From positions 416,001 through 480,000 of the forward strand of contig NZ_CP043627.1 in the NCBI RefSeq assembly GCF_016804325.1: a stretch of 64,000 nucleotides of DNA. Direction: 5' to 3'. The translations under genes were made by a program, and so were the position numbers. Shown piece after piece: positions 16,779-25,903 of this stretch; position 1 is the first letter of the stretch, and every line of letters starts with the position of its first letter. The notes under the pieces were generated by a model. It had not been told where the DNA came from, did not search any database, and worked only from the letters and a program-made list of their open reading frames with translations. Origin of the DNA: Methylobacterium aquaticum (lineage in GTDB: Bacteria > Pseudomonadota > Alphaproteobacteria > Rhizobiales > Beijerinckiaceae).

Positions 16779-17594
16779 TCAGCGCGACATCAGCACCGGG
16801 ACCGTCATCGAAGCGAGGATCGTCCGGCTGGTCCCGCCGAGGATCGCCTCGCGCAGCCGCGAATGGCCGTAGGCGCCCATCACCAGGAGATCGGCGCCGC
16901 GATCGGACACGTGCGAGAGCAGCGCCTCGCCCACCGGGACACCGCCGGGGATGACCTCGACCGTCGCCTCGATCCCGTGCCGGGCGAGATGGCGGATCGC
17001 ACGCCTGCGCGTCGCCTCCGGCACCGGCTCGTCGGTCACGCTGACGAGCTCGACCCGCGCCATACGGCGCAGGAGCGGCAGCGCGTCGCCGAGAGCGCGC
17101 GCCGCGGGCGCGCTGCCGTCCCAGGCGACGACCGCACAGGAGAATCGGGGCGGCGCCAGCTGGTTATACGGCACCATCAGCACCGGTCGCGCGCCCTGGA
17201 ACAGCAGGGTGTCGAGATAGGCGTCGGCCGGCTTGGGCGCGGCCTCGTCGGCCTGCTCGATCACCGCGAGGTCGCTCAGATGCACGAAGCCGGCGAGGCG
17301 CAACGGCGCGAGCGGCGCCGAGGTGCAGATCGCGCTCGTCTCGCACGGGATTCCGGCTTCCCGCGCCGCTTTGGCCACGGCCTCGACCGCCGCGGCGGCC
17401 TGCTCGCGGGCATCCTGCTCGGCGGCCACGACGAGGTCGTAGCGAATTTCCGATTGCGCGAAGGTCTGGAACGGCACGAGCGGCAGGACGCTCACAGCCG
17501 AGACGGTCGCCTCGAGCATCGCCGCGAGCGTGATCCCGTAGGGCGCGGCGCGCCGGCCCACCCCGTCGACGACGATCGTCAGATCCTTGATCAC
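16779..17594 (-). CDS. Universal stress protein, two UspA domains
   Basis: 271 aa from a GTG at 17594 (residues 1-8: M-I-K-D-L-T-I-V), preceded by GGGAGA. Tandem UspA domains (1-140, 150-271); the second ends LLVMGAYGHSRLREAILGGT. No ATG in frame lies near the fold start, and the FixK-type site at 17652 predicts a transcript start near 17617, 23 bases before the GTG. This is the fourth intact tandem USP in the island. It is divergent from the ABC membrane gene at 17781. Confidence 0.85.
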   Translation of the reverse strand: MIKDLTIVVDGVGRRAAPYGITLAAMLEATVSAVSVLPLVPFQTFAQSEIRYDLVVAAEQDAREQAAAAVEAVAKAAREAGIPCETSAICTSAPLAPLRLAGFVHLSDLAVIEQADEAAPKPADAYLDTLLFQGARPVLMVPYNQLAPPRFSCAVVAWDGSAPAARALGDALPLLRRMARVELVSVTDEPVPEATRRRAIRHLARHGIEATVEVIPGGVPVGEALLSHVSDRGADLLVMGAYGHSRLREAILGGTSRTILASMTVPVLMSR

Positions 17595-17651
17595 GGCCGG
17601 TCTCCCGCTGCGGGAACCCGGTGAGGATCCGCCCGACGGGGAGGCGCCACC

Positions 17652-17665
17652 TTGATCCAGCGCAA
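17652..17665. promoter_or_regulatory. FixK/FNR-type site for the USP at 17594
   Basis: TTGATCCAGCGCAA, one mismatch from TTGA-N6-TCAA and identical to the site at 10015. The centre at 17658.5 predicts a start near 17617 on the minus strand. Confidence 0.6.
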
Positions 17666-17681
17666 GCGGGCGCCGTGGGAC

Positions 17682-17695
17682 TTGACCCGCCTCAA
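17682..17695. promoter_or_regulatory. FixK/FNR-type site for the ABC membrane gene
   Basis: TTGACCCGCCTCAA is a full match. The centre at 17688.5 predicts a plus-strand start at about 17730, which coincides with an in-frame ATG and so favours the ATG at 17781. Confidence 0.6.
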
Positions 17696-17780
17696 GGCGG
17701 CAATGGACAGGTTGGGCTAGCGAACGCTGATGGGGGCGGCTCTCGTCGAGGATTCGCCCCCGCTCCCCAGGGGCGACGGC

Positions 17781-18818
17781 ATGCCGACGAGCCTGCACCC
17801 GGACACGGCCGACCTCGCCCGACCCCGCCGGCAGGACCCGCCCGAGGCCGCCGGCCCGGTCCCGCGCCGCGCCGCGCGAAATCACATGGCGCCTTCCCTC
17901 CTCGCCTTCATCTGGCGCGAGAGCGCGCTGGCGCAGGTCGGGCTGGCGCTGCTGGCGGTCGCGGTGTTCCTGGCCGGCCTCGCGCCCATCGAACTCCAGC
18001 GCCGCGCCGTGAGCTTGGCCACGGGCTTGGCCGTGCGCGGCGCCGATCCGCATCCGCTCCTCGGGCTCGCCCTGCTCTACATGCTGGCCGCTGCCGGCCT
18101 CGGCGGGCTCAAGCTGGCGCTCAATCTCGGCCGCGGCTTTGTCGGCGAGCGCGCCGTCCGGCGCCTGCGCGCCGCCATCATGGCCGATCTCCACGCCGCC
18201 TCCGGCCCGGAGCGGGGGATCGCGATCGCGATGGTGCTGGACGAGGCCGAGCCGGTCGGCAGCTTCGTCGGGGTGTGCCTGTCGGAGCCGCTGCTGCAGG
18301 CCGGCGTGCTCGTCTCCACCCTCGCCTACCTGGCGTTCCTCCATCCGCCGATGGCGCTGGTGACGCTCGCGGTGTTCTCGCCCCAGCTCGTCTTCGTGCC
18401 GCTGATGCAGCGGGCGATCAACCGCCGCGTCGCCGCCCGGGTCGGCCTCCTGCGCCGGATCAGCGGCGGACTGGTCGAGCGGCCGGCGGCGCTGCCGGGG
18501 CCGACGCCGGCGGAGCTGGACCGCCTGGGCGGCGTCTTCCGCCTGAACATGGGCATCTTCGGCTTCAAGTTCTCGATGAACGTCCTGATGAACCTGTCCT
18601 ACCACCTCGGCGTCGCCGGCATCCTGGCGGTCGGCGGCTACGCCGTCGCGGCGGGCGAGGCGGAGATCGGCACCGTGGTCGCCTTCGTGTCGGGGCTCGC
18701 CCACATGAACGACCCCTGGGGCGACCTCGTCGGCTGGTTCCGGGACGTGAGCGTGACGCGCACGAAGTACGACCTGATCGTCCGGGCGACGTCGGGTCCG
18801 GCCGCCGAACGGGCGTGA
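17781..18818 (+). CDS. ABC transporter transmembrane-domain protein without ATPase domain
   Basis: 345 aa. After a Pro/Arg-rich N-terminus of about 50 residues come at least four hydrophobic helices arranged as in type 1 ABC exporters (for example VGLALLAVAVFLAGL and HPLLGLALLYMLAAAGLGGL), and a C-terminal helix before NDPWGDLVGWFRD. No Walker A, signature or Walker B follows: the gene stops where the nucleotide-binding domain would start, and none is encoded downstream. An ATG at 17730 would add 17 residues but coincides with the predicted transcript start. It is followed by acetate kinase after 60 bases. Confidence 0.7.
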   Translation: MPTSLHPDTADLARPRRQDPPEAAGPVPRRAARNHMAPSLLAFIWRESALAQVGLALLAVAVFLAGLAPIELQRRAVSLATGLAVRGADPHPLLGLALLYMLAAAGLGGLKLALNLGRGFVGERAVRRLRAAIMADLHAASGPERGIAIAMVLDEAEPVGSFVGVCLSEPLLQAGVLVSTLAYLAFLHPPMALVTLAVFSPQLVFVPLMQRAINRRVAARVGLLRRISGGLVERPAALPGPTPAELDRLGGVFRLNMGIFGFKFSMNVLMNLSYHLGVAGILAVGGYAVAAGEAEIGTVVAFVSGLAHMNDPWGDLVGWFRDVSVTRTKYDLIVRATSGPAAERA

Positions 18819-18828
18819 TCTGGATCAA
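18815..18828. promoter_or_regulatory. FixK/FNR-type site for acetate kinase
   Basis: GTGATCTGGATCAA matches TTGAT-N4-ATCAA except for the first base. The centre at 18821.5 predicts a start near 18863, 16 bases before the ackA ATG. It overlaps the end of the preceding gene. Confidence 0.55.
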
Positions 18829-18878
18829 GGGGCGCGGGCCCGGGCCCGGTTACGACGGATCGGCGCTGGAGACCCGAC

Positions 18879-20051
18879 ATGACCGACGCGATCCTGGCGA
18901 TCAACGCCGGCTCCTCGAGCCTGAAATTCGCCCTCTACGCAGCGGAGTCGCTCGCTCTCCTGTGCCGCGGCGGGGTCTCGGGTCTCGGCGCGTCTCCCCG
19001 GCTCGAGATCTCCGGCCCCCTGGCGCTCACCGGCGCCCCGCCGACGGCCTGCGACCATGCCGGCGCCGTCGCCTGGCTCCTCGACGCGCTCCGGCGCGTG
19101 CCGGGCCTCGCCGTGCGGGCGGCGGGGCACCGGGTCGTGCATGGCGGACGGGACTTCTCGGCGCCGGTGCGGATCGACGACGCGGTTCTCGCCCGCCTCG
19201 ACCGGCTGGTGCCGCTCGCCCCGGGCCACCAGCCCCTCGCCCTCGCGGGACTCCGGGCGGTGGCGGAGGTCTGGCCGGGCCTGCCCCAGATCGCCTGCTT
19301 CGATACCGCCTTCCACCGCGGCCAGCCGCGCCTCGCCCAGCTCTTCCCGATCCCGCGGGCGCTCTCGGACGAGGGGCTTCTGCGCTACGGCTTCCACGGC
19401 CTGTCCTACGAGCACGTCGCCACGGTCCTGCCGGAGGTGGCGGGACCGCGGGCGGAGGGTCGGGTGATCGTCGCGCATCTCGGCCACGGCGCCAGCCTCT
19501 GCGCCCTGCGCAACCGGCGCAGCATCGCCTCGACGATGGGCCTGACCGCCCTCGACGGCTTGATGATGGGCACCCGGTCAGGGTCGGTCGATCCCGGCCT
19601 CGTGCTCCACCTGATCCGCGAGCGGGGCCTGTCGCCGGGCGCGGTGGCGGATCTCCTCACCACGCGCTCGGGGCTGCTCGGGGTCTCGGGCATCAGCGAC
19701 GACGTGCGGGTGCTGCAGGACTCCGACGATCCGCGGGCGGCGGAGGCCCTCGACCTCTTCGCCTATCGGGCGGTGCGCGAGGCCGGCTCCCTGGTGGCGG
19801 CGCTCGGCGGGCTCGACGCCCTGGTCTTCACCGCGGGCATCGGCGAGAACGCGCCGCGGATGCGGGCGGCGATCGCGTCCGGTCTCGCGGCGTTCGGCGT
19901 CGCGCTCGATCCGGCCCGCAACGCGGGCGGCGAGCGGTGCATCGGCAGGGCCGGATCGCGGGTCGCGGTCTACGTCGTGCCGGCGAACGAGGAACTGCCG
20001 ATCGCCCGGGCGGTGGTTCGCTGCCTCGCCGAGGCCGCCAGCCGGGGATAG
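18879..20051 (+). CDS. ackA: Acetate kinase
   Basis: 390 aa, full family length. N-terminal phosphate-binding INAGSSSLKF, then HRVVHGG, the substrate segment FDTAFH, FHGLSYEH, the adenosine loop HLGHGAS, and C-terminal FTAGIGEN. It converts acetyl-P plus ADP to acetate and ATP in the cytoplasm. No phosphotransacetylase gene is nearby; the acetyl-P source would be the phosphoketolase at 6124. The ATG at 18879 follows GGAGACCCGAC. A FixK-type site lies just upstream, so it can be expressed apart from the ABC gene. Confidence 0.93.
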   Translation: MTDAILAINAGSSSLKFALYAAESLALLCRGGVSGLGASPRLEISGPLALTGAPPTACDHAGAVAWLLDALRRVPGLAVRAAGHRVVHGGRDFSAPVRIDDAVLARLDRLVPLAPGHQPLALAGLRAVAEVWPGLPQIACFDTAFHRGQPRLAQLFPIPRALSDEGLLRYGFHGLSYEHVATVLPEVAGPRAEGRVIVAHLGHGASLCALRNRRSIASTMGLTALDGLMMGTRSGSVDPGLVLHLIRERGLSPGAVADLLTTRSGLLGVSGISDDVRVLQDSDDPRAAEALDLFAYRAVREAGSLVAALGGLDALVFTAGIGENAPRMRAAIASGLAAFGVALDPARNAGGERCIGRAGSRVAVYVVPANEELPIARAVVRCLAEAASRG

Positions 20052-20131
20052 CCGGTCAGCTCGCCACCCCACGAACCGCCCCCCGTCGATCGCCTTCCGG
20101 AACACGAGCACCGCGGCGAGGGCGCCTCGCA

Positions 20132-20305
20132 TCACGCCGTTGCGTGATCGCGAACGACGCCCAGCAGGATCGTGGAGACGTGGGTATCGATCCGCTCGAC
20201 AGGCCCCTCCCCGGCCAGAAGCTGCACCAGGAAGGCACGGATCTCGGAATCGGGCTCGCCGGGAGGCTCGATCGCGTTGCAGGTCTGCATGCTCACCGCC
20301 ACCAT
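20132..20305 (-). pseudogene. N-terminal remnant of an aminoglycoside phosphotransferase-like/ATP-binding protein
   Basis: About 57 codons from a GTG/ATG near 20305 encode an acidic helix and then GEGPVERIDTHVSTILLG, resembling the start RIDTHIS-V-x-L-x-G of the two-domain kinase-like proteins (COG2187 type). The homology stops there; the next residues are unrelated and a stop follows. Only a weak, short similarity, so this is a tentative call. Confidence 0.4.
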
Positions 20306-20487
20306 CCCTCCGTTCCCGCGCGACGAGCGGGGTCTCGTGGCGTCGCGAGCGGCCGGCGCGGTTCGCCGGTCTCCCGGGGGGCCATCGCTGGCGTCGGCAT
20401 GGCCCAAGGCTTCACCGCCTCGGCCACCGCGAGGGAAAGGACCGTGATCGCCGCGACGGCGATCAGGATCGCGGGTCACGGTGGTGA

Positions 20488-20577
20488 TCATCGGCAGTAA
20501 TTCGGGGTGAGGCCGACCGCCAGCGCCACCGCGAAGAGCAGGGACTCGACGACCGGGCGCCCGAACGCCACCCGCAC
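20488..20577 (-). pseudogene. Fragment of an MgtA-type P-type ATPase membrane segment
   Basis: About 29 codons encode FGRPVVESLLFAVALAVGLT followed by PNYCR and a stop. This is the helix 3-4 region of Mg2+-type P-ATPases (typically GRPVLESLLFALALAVGLTPELLP). It is fused in a neighbouring frame to the end of a broken USP and has no rest of the gene. Confidence 0.6.
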
Positions 20578-21111
20578 GCGCCCGTCACCACGACGATCTC
20601 GACGCGCTCGGCTTGGACGAGGAACGGCAGGGCGTCGTGCAGGGCGCGGGCCGCCTGGGCGCTGCAATCCCAGGCGACGAGGATGCGGCGCGTCGCGGCC
20701 GTCCCGCAGCCCGGCGGGACGACGATCAGCGGGCGGCCGCTCTCGAACAGCAGGGTCTTGATCAGGCCGCGATCGCCCGTCAGCATCCGCGGCTCGGCGT
20801 CGATCACCGCGAGATCGTGCAATCGGGCCTGGGCCGCGAAGCGCGCGAGCAGGCGGTCGTTCGGACAGGTGCTCGGCCTGCGCCGTGCACAGGATGCCGG
20901 CGGCGGAGGCATCGCCCCGGGCCCGTTCGGCCGCTTCCTCGGCCAGCTCCCGCAGCCGCCGGTTCTCGGCCGCAACGACCATGCCGACGAAGCGGGAGAT
21001 CCAGGCATGCGGCAGGACCAGCCGGACCGAGACCGCCTGGACGGTCACCTTGGCCTGCGCGTGCTCCGCCAGGGACAGGCCGTAGGCGAGCGCGCTCGAC
21101 GGGGTCTCGTC
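20578..21111 (-). pseudogene. Broken universal stress protein gene
   Basis: The first part (21111 to about 20870) encodes SSALAYGLSLAEHAQAKVTV and a following helix in one frame; the continuation (about 20865 to 20578) encodes ARLHDLAVIDAE, TLLFESGRPLIVVPPG and RILVAWDCSAQAARALHDAL in another. The N-terminal first strand, the frame and the end of the second UspA domain are lost, and the sequence runs into a P-type ATPase fragment. A fifth member of the local USP set that has decayed. Confidence 0.7.
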
Positions 21112-21220
21112 GGGCCCGCTCGCCTCGGCGCGCCGCGAGGCGAACGTCGCGGACAATGCGGGCCTTGCCGGTAGCGGCTTGCGGATGCCGGGCGTCGTCC
21201 ACCGGCGGAGGCCGGAGGCG

Positions 21221-21331
21221 AGCCGCACCACTCCGGCGGACGGCGTCGAGCAGGACCTCGTCTTCCTCGGCCTGATCGGCCTGCGCGATCCGCCCCGCCC
21301 GGAGGTGCGCGAGGCGGTAGCCCGCGGTCTA
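21221..21331 (+). pseudogene. Fragment of a cation P-type ATPase, opposite strand
   Basis: About 37 codons read VEQDLVFLGLIGLRDPPRPE then VREAVARG, the segment just before the TGD motif of cation-transporting P-type ATPases (LVFLGLxGLxDPPRPEVxEA). The frame then leaves the homology. It lies on the plus strand, opposite to the MgtA-like fragment at 20488, so the two cannot be one simple gene. Confidence 0.6.
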
Positions 21332-21567
21332 TGTACGACCGCCGGATCGACGCCGCCTCGCCTTGGTCACGCGAGCTTCGCGGTCCATGGCCCGCTCGCC
21401 CTGCTCGGCAGCGCCTTCTGCCCGATTCTCGTTCATCGGCCCGCAGGCACGCTCCACGCTTCCTCCCCGCGGTCGATCGCCCTGCCGCAGCCGCGCTTCG
21501 CTCGCGGTGACCAGCTCACGGAGGAACTCACACCCTTAGAAACGCCCCCATGCTGGGCGCACCACGG

Positions 21568-21602
21568 AAAAGGCCCCCGGATCACGGATCCGGGGGCCTT
21601 TT
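21568..21602 (-). terminator. Terminator after lon
   Basis: Stem GGCCCCCGGATC against GATCCGGGGGCC with a 3-base loop, flanked by A-run on one side and T-run on the other, 25 bases after the lon stop. It works for the minus strand and could also stop plus-strand reading. Confidence 0.85.
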
Positions 21603-21626
21603 CATGTCAGCACAGGATCGAGGCGG

Positions 21627-24050
21627 TCAGTGCGCCACCAGTCCGGACGCGTCGTCGTCCGAGCGGGCGGGCGAGGCCTTCGGCAGCGGCTCGTCCCAGT
21701 CGATCGCCTCCGGCATGCGGATGAGCGCCCGCTCGAGAACCTGATCCATGCGCGAGACGGGGACGATCTCGAGCCCGTTCTTCACGCTGTCGGGGATCTC
21801 CGCCAGATCCTTGGCATTCTCCTCCGGGATCAGCACGATCTTGATGCCGCCCCGCAGAGCCGCCAGCAGCTTCTCCTTGAGGCCGCCGATCGGCAGCACC
21901 CGGCCGCGCAGGGTGACCTCGCCGGTCATGGCGATGTCGCGGCGCACCGGGATGCCGGTGATGACCGAGACGATGGCGGTCGCCATGGCGATGCCGGCCG
22001 AGGGACCGTCCTTCGGGGTCGCCCCCTCCGGCACGTGGACGTGGATGTCGCGGCGCTCGAACAGCGGCGGCTCGACACCGAAATCGACGGCCCGCGAACG
22101 GACGTAGGACGCCGCCGCCGAGATCGACTCCTTCATCACGTCGCGCAGGTTGCCGGTGACCGTCATCTTGCCCTTGCCGGGCATCATGATGCCTTCGATC
22201 GTGAGCAGCTCGCCCCCGACCTCGGTCCAGGCCAGCCCGGTGACCGCACCGACCTGGTCGTCGGCCTCGATCTCGCCGTAACGGAACTTCGCCGGGCCCA
22301 GGAAGGTGTCGAGGTTCTCGGCCGAGACCGTCACGCTCTTCACCCCCGAGATCAGGATCTCCTTCACCGCCTTGCGGATCAGGTTCGAGATCTCGCGCTC
22401 CAGGTTACGCACGCCCGCCTCGCGGGTGTAGCGGCGAATCAGGAGCATCAGGCCGTCATCGGTGATCGACCATTCCTTGGGCTCGAGGCCGTGCTTCTTG
22501 AGGGCGCCGGGCATCAGGTGCTTGCGCGCGATCTCGACCTTCTCCTCCTCGGTGTAGCCGGCGATGCGGATCACCTCCATCCGGTCCAAGAGGGCCGGCG
22601 GGATGTTGAGGGTGTTGGCGGTCGTCACGAACATCACGTTCGACAGGTCGTAGTCGACCTCGAGGTAATGGTCGTTGAAGGTCGCGTTCTGCTCCGGATC
22701 CAGCACCTCGAGGAGCGCCGCCGACGGGTCGCCGCGGAAGTCCATGCCCATCTTGTCGATCTCGTCGAGCAGGATGAGCGGGTTCGAGGTCTTGGCCTTG
22801 CGCATCGACTGCACGATCTTGCCGGGCATCGAGCCGATATAGGTCCGGCGGTGACCGCGGATCTCGGCCTCGTCACGCACGCCGCCGAGCGACATGCGCA
22901 CGAACTCGCGGCCCGTGGCCTTGGCGATCGACTTGCCGAGCGAGGTCTTGCCGACGCCGGGGGGGCCGACGAGGCAGAGGATCGGGCCGGTGAGCTTGTT
23001 GGCGCGCTGCTGCACCGCCAGGTACTCGACGATCCGCTCCTTGACCTTGTCGAGACCGAAGTGATCGGAATCGAGCATGGCCTGGGCGCCGGGCAGGTCC
23101 TTCTTGATCTTCGAGCGCTTGCCCCACGGGATGCCGAGCATCCAGTCGAGGTAGTTGCGCACGACCGTCGCCTCGGCCGACATCGGTGACATCTGGCGCA
23201 GCTTCTTCAGCTCGGCCAGCGCCTTGTCCCGCGCCTCCTTGGACAGCTTGGTCTTCTCGATCTTGTCCTCGAGCTCGGCCAGCTCGTCGCGGCCGTCCTC
23301 GTCGCCGAGTTCCTTCTGAATGGCCTTCATCTGCTCATTCAGGTAGTACTCGCGCTGGGTCTTCTCCATCTGCCGCTTGACGCGGGTGCGGATGCGCTTC
23401 TCGACCTGCAGCACCGAGATCTCGCTCTCCATCAGCGAGAGCACGCGCTCCAGCCGTTGGGCGACGGTCGGGATCTCGAGGATCGCCTGCTTGTCGGAGA
23501 TCTTGACCGCGAGGTGCGAGGCGACCGTGTCGGCGAGCTTCGAGGGCTCGTCGATCTGGATCACCGCCGAGACCACCTCGGGCGAGATCTTCTTGTTGAG
23601 CTTGACGTAGTTCTCGAACTCCGAGATCACCGAGCGGGCGAGCGCCTCGGCCTCGATCTTGTCGCCGAGATCGTTCGGCAGCACCTCGGCGTCGGCGGCG
23701 TAGTACTCGTCCGAGCGGGTGAAATCCTGGATCTTGGCGCGGCCGCCGCCCTCCACCAGCACCTTCACGGTGCCGTCGGGAAGCTTGAGCAGCTGGAGCA
23801 CGCTGGCGAGCGTGCCGATGGTGTAGATCGCGTCGGTGGCCGGGTCGTCGTCGGTGGCGTTGACCTGGGTGGCGAGCAGGATGTGCCGGTCGGTGCGGAC
23901 CGCCTCCTCGAGCGCACGGATCGACTTCTCGCGGCCGACGAAGAGCGGCACGATCATGTGCGGGAAGACCACGATGTCGCGCAACGGCAGGACCGCGTAG
24001 GTCCCGGTCGAACCGGGGACGACGGGCTGGCGCGATTTCGGCTGGGTCAT
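21627..24050 (-). CDS. lon: ATP-dependent protease Lon
   Basis: 807 aa, normal length. N-terminal substrate-binding domain (about 18-210), AAA+ module with Walker A GPPGVGKT (362-369) and Walker B LLDEID (about 427-432), then the protease domain with catalytic Ser684 in KDGPSAG and Lys725 in GGLKEK. Lon degrades misfolded and regulatory proteins in the cytoplasm. It is last in the tig-clpP-clpX-lon cluster and ends at a strong terminator. The usual downstream hupB gene of many relatives is not present; broken genes lie there instead. Confidence 0.97.
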   Translation of the reverse strand: MTQPKSRQPVVPGSTGTYAVLPLRDIVVFPHMIVPLFVGREKSIRALEEAVRTDRHILLATQVNATDDDPATDAIYTIGTLASVLQLLKLPDGTVKVLVEGGGRAKIQDFTRSDEYYAADAEVLPNDLGDKIEAEALARSVISEFENYVKLNKKISPEVVSAVIQIDEPSKLADTVASHLAVKISDKQAILEIPTVAQRLERVLSLMESEISVLQVEKRIRTRVKRQMEKTQREYYLNEQMKAIQKELGDEDGRDELAELEDKIEKTKLSKEARDKALAELKKLRQMSPMSAEATVVRNYLDWMLGIPWGKRSKIKKDLPGAQAMLDSDHFGLDKVKERIVEYLAVQQRANKLTGPILCLVGPPGVGKTSLGKSIAKATGREFVRMSLGGVRDEAEIRGHRRTYIGSMPGKIVQSMRKAKTSNPLILLDEIDKMGMDFRGDPSAALLEVLDPEQNATFNDHYLEVDYDLSNVMFVTTANTLNIPPALLDRMEVIRIAGYTEEEKVEIARKHLMPGALKKHGLEPKEWSITDDGLMLLIRRYTREAGVRNLEREISNLIRKAVKEILISGVKSVTVSAENLDTFLGPAKFRYGEIEADDQVGAVTGLAWTEVGGELLTIEGIMMPGKGKMTVTGNLRDVMKESISAAASYVRSRAVDFGVEPPLFERRDIHVHVPEGATPKDGPSAGIAMATAIVSVITGIPVRRDIAMTGEVTLRGRVLPIGGLKEKLLAALRGGIKIVLIPEENAKDLAEIPDSVKNGLEIVPVSRMDQVLERALIRMPEAIDWDEPLPKASPARSDDDASGLVAH

Positions 24051-24282
24051 TGACTGACTTCCTTGTGTGGTGACGCCCAGGTCCCTCCCCTCATGGGGAC
24101 AAGCAGGAGGAACGATGGGGGCCGACCGGGCCGCGGGGGTCGGAAACGAGGAGAGCGGCCGGGTCGCGGCACCGCACCTCGTCGGGTGAGCATGCGGCCG
24201 CCGCGTTGAGTCTCAGGTGGCTCCTTGGGGCGCCGCTTTCAAGCACCGTGCCACCCGGCCGCATCCGGCCACCTCTCAAGCA

Positions 24283-24310
24283 AGAGGCCGCCGTTTTCGC
24301 GGCGGCCTCT
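24283..24310 (-). terminator. Terminator-like hairpin after clpX
   Basis: Arms AGAGGCCGCCG and CGGCGGCCTCT with a 6-base loop, 11 bases after the clpX stop. The T-run is weak on the minus strand. Confidence 0.65.
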
Positions 24311-24320
24311 CAGGTCACGG

Positions 24321-25592
24321 TCAGGCGCTGGCGCTCGCCGGTGCGTCCTTGCCGCGGTCGCCGTGGATGTAGAGCGGCCGCGACTTGCCGTCGACGACCT
24401 CCGGCCCGATCACCACCTGCTCGACCGAATCGAGGCCGGGCAGGTCGTACATCGTCTCGAGCAGGATGCTCTCCAGGATCGAGCGCAGGCCGCGGGCGCC
24501 GGTCTTGCGCTCGATCGCCTTGCGGGCGACGAGGCTCAGCGCCTCTTCCTGGAACGTCAGGTCGACGTTCTCCATCTCGAACAGGCGCTGGTACTGCTTC
24601 ACCAGCGCGTTCTTCGGCTCCTGGAGGATGCGCTTCAGGGCGGTCTCGTCGAGATCCTCGAGGGTCGCCAGGACCGGGAGACGGCCGACGAATTCGGGGA
24701 TGAGGCCGAACTTCAGCAGGTCCTCGGGCTCGACGTTGCGGAAGATCTCGCCGGTGCGGCGGTCGTCCGGAGCCTGGACGGTGGCGCCGAAGCCGATCGA
24801 GGTCCCCTTGCCGCGGGCCGAGATGATCCGCTCCAGCCCCGCGAAGGCGCCGCCGCAGATGAACAGGATGTTGGTCGTGTCGACCTGGAGGAATTCCTGC
24901 TGCGGGTGCTTGCGGCCGCCCTGCGGCGGAACGCTGGCGACCGTGCCCTCCATGATCTTCAGGAGCGCCTGCTGCACGCCCTCGCCCGACACGTCGCGGG
25001 TGATCGAGGGGTTGTCCGACTTGCGCGAGATCTTGTCGATCTCGTCGATGTAGACGATGCCGCGCTGCGCCCGCTCGACGTTGTAGTCCGACGCCTGGAG
25101 CAGCTTGAGGATGATGTTCTCGACGTCCTCGCCGACGTAACCGGCCTCGGTCAGCGTCGTCGCGTCGGCCATCGTGAACGGCACATCGAGGATGCGCGCC
25201 AGGGTCTGGGCCAACAGCGTCTTGCCCGACCCTGTCGGGCCGATCAGCAGGATGTTGGACTTCGCCAGCTCGACGTCGTTGTGCTTGGTCGCGTGCGCCA
25301 GGCGCTTGTAGTGGTTGTGCACAGCCACCGACAGGACCTTCTTGGCAAAGTCCTGGCCGATGACATAGTCATCGAGGACCCGCCGAATCTCCTTCGGGGT
25401 GGGTACGCCGTCCCGCGACTTCACCAGCGAGGACTTCGATTCCTCGCGAATGATGTCCATGCACAGCTCGACGCACTCATCGCAGATGAAGACGGTCGGG
25501 CCCGCGATCAGCTTGCGAACCTCGTGCTGGCTCTTGCCGCAGAACGAGCAGTACAGCGTGCTCTTCGAGTCGTTGCCGCCAGCCTTGCTCAT
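24321..25592 (-). CDS. clpX: ClpX, ATPase subunit of the ClpXP protease
   Basis: 423 aa. The N-terminal zinc-binding domain has Cys15, Cys18, Cys37 and Cys40; Walker A GPTGSGKT lies at 118-125, followed by YVGEDVE (pore), VYIDEIDKI (Walker B), GGAFAGLE and the sensor-2 GARGLRS. It unfolds tagged substrates for ClpP. The ATG at 25592 ([10 protein letters not shown]) is the family start and has GGAGACCCAT before it; a TTG four codons upstream is less likely. It lies 311 bases after clpP, so it may have its own promoter. Confidence 0.97.
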   Translation of the reverse strand: MSKAGGNDSKSTLYCSFCGKSQHEVRKLIAGPTVFICDECVELCMDIIREESKSSLVKSRDGVPTPKEIRRVLDDYVIGQDFAKKVLSVAVHNHYKRLAHATKHNDVELAKSNILLIGPTGSGKTLLAQTLARILDVPFTMADATTLTEAGYVGEDVENIILKLLQASDYNVERAQRGIVYIDEIDKISRKSDNPSITRDVSGEGVQQALLKIMEGTVASVPPQGGRKHPQQEFLQVDTTNILFICGGAFAGLERIISARGKGTSIGFGATVQAPDDRRTGEIFRNVEPEDLLKFGLIPEFVGRLPVLATLEDLDETALKRILQEPKNALVKQYQRLFEMENVDLTFQEEALSLVARKAIERKTGARGLRSILESILLETMYDLPGLDSVEQVVIGPEVVDGKSRPLYIHGDRGKDAPASASA

Positions 25593-25903
25593 ATGGGTCT
25601 CCAAGTCCCCGACCGGCCCCGCCCCGGGGACGCGACCGCATCGCTTTTAGATAGTGGCGCCCGGCTAAAGAAACAGTCACCGCCTCCCGCGCCGCCGGGC
25701 GCCCGGTGCAGAACCGCGATGCAAACACGCAGCCACCCCGGGATCAATCCCATCGATGCGACAGGCTCCCGCCAAATGGCCGCATCGTCGGGCCTGCCTT
25801 CGAGAGTGGCCCCTGTCCTTTTGGGGCAGGCCCGCATTCCGGGGAACGCTCCCCGGGCGCGCGGGCCTGCCGCCGAGCTTTTTTTGGTGACGCTTGGTGT
25901 CGC
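25593..25903. other. Intergenic region between clpX and clpP (311 bases)
   Basis: It presumably contains the clpX promoter. The main feature is the large hairpin at 25825-25885. No gene was recognised. Confidence 0.55.
25825..25885. terminator. Nested hairpin with T-run between clpP and clpX
   Basis: Outer arms GGCAGGCCCGC (25825-25835) and GCGGGCCTGCC (25861-25871), inner arms CCGGGG and CCCCGG, and seven T at 25879-25885 on the plus strand. On the minus strand it lies about 30 bases after the clpP stop and may attenuate reading into clpX, although the T-run faces the other way. Confidence 0.5.

Noticed and set aside
17621-20500. 959-codon open frame across the ABC, ackA and following region on the plus strand
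   Set aside because: Arg/Pro/Gly-rich composition with no domain. It is a shifted frame of the ABC half and acetate kinase, both of which have clear motifs.
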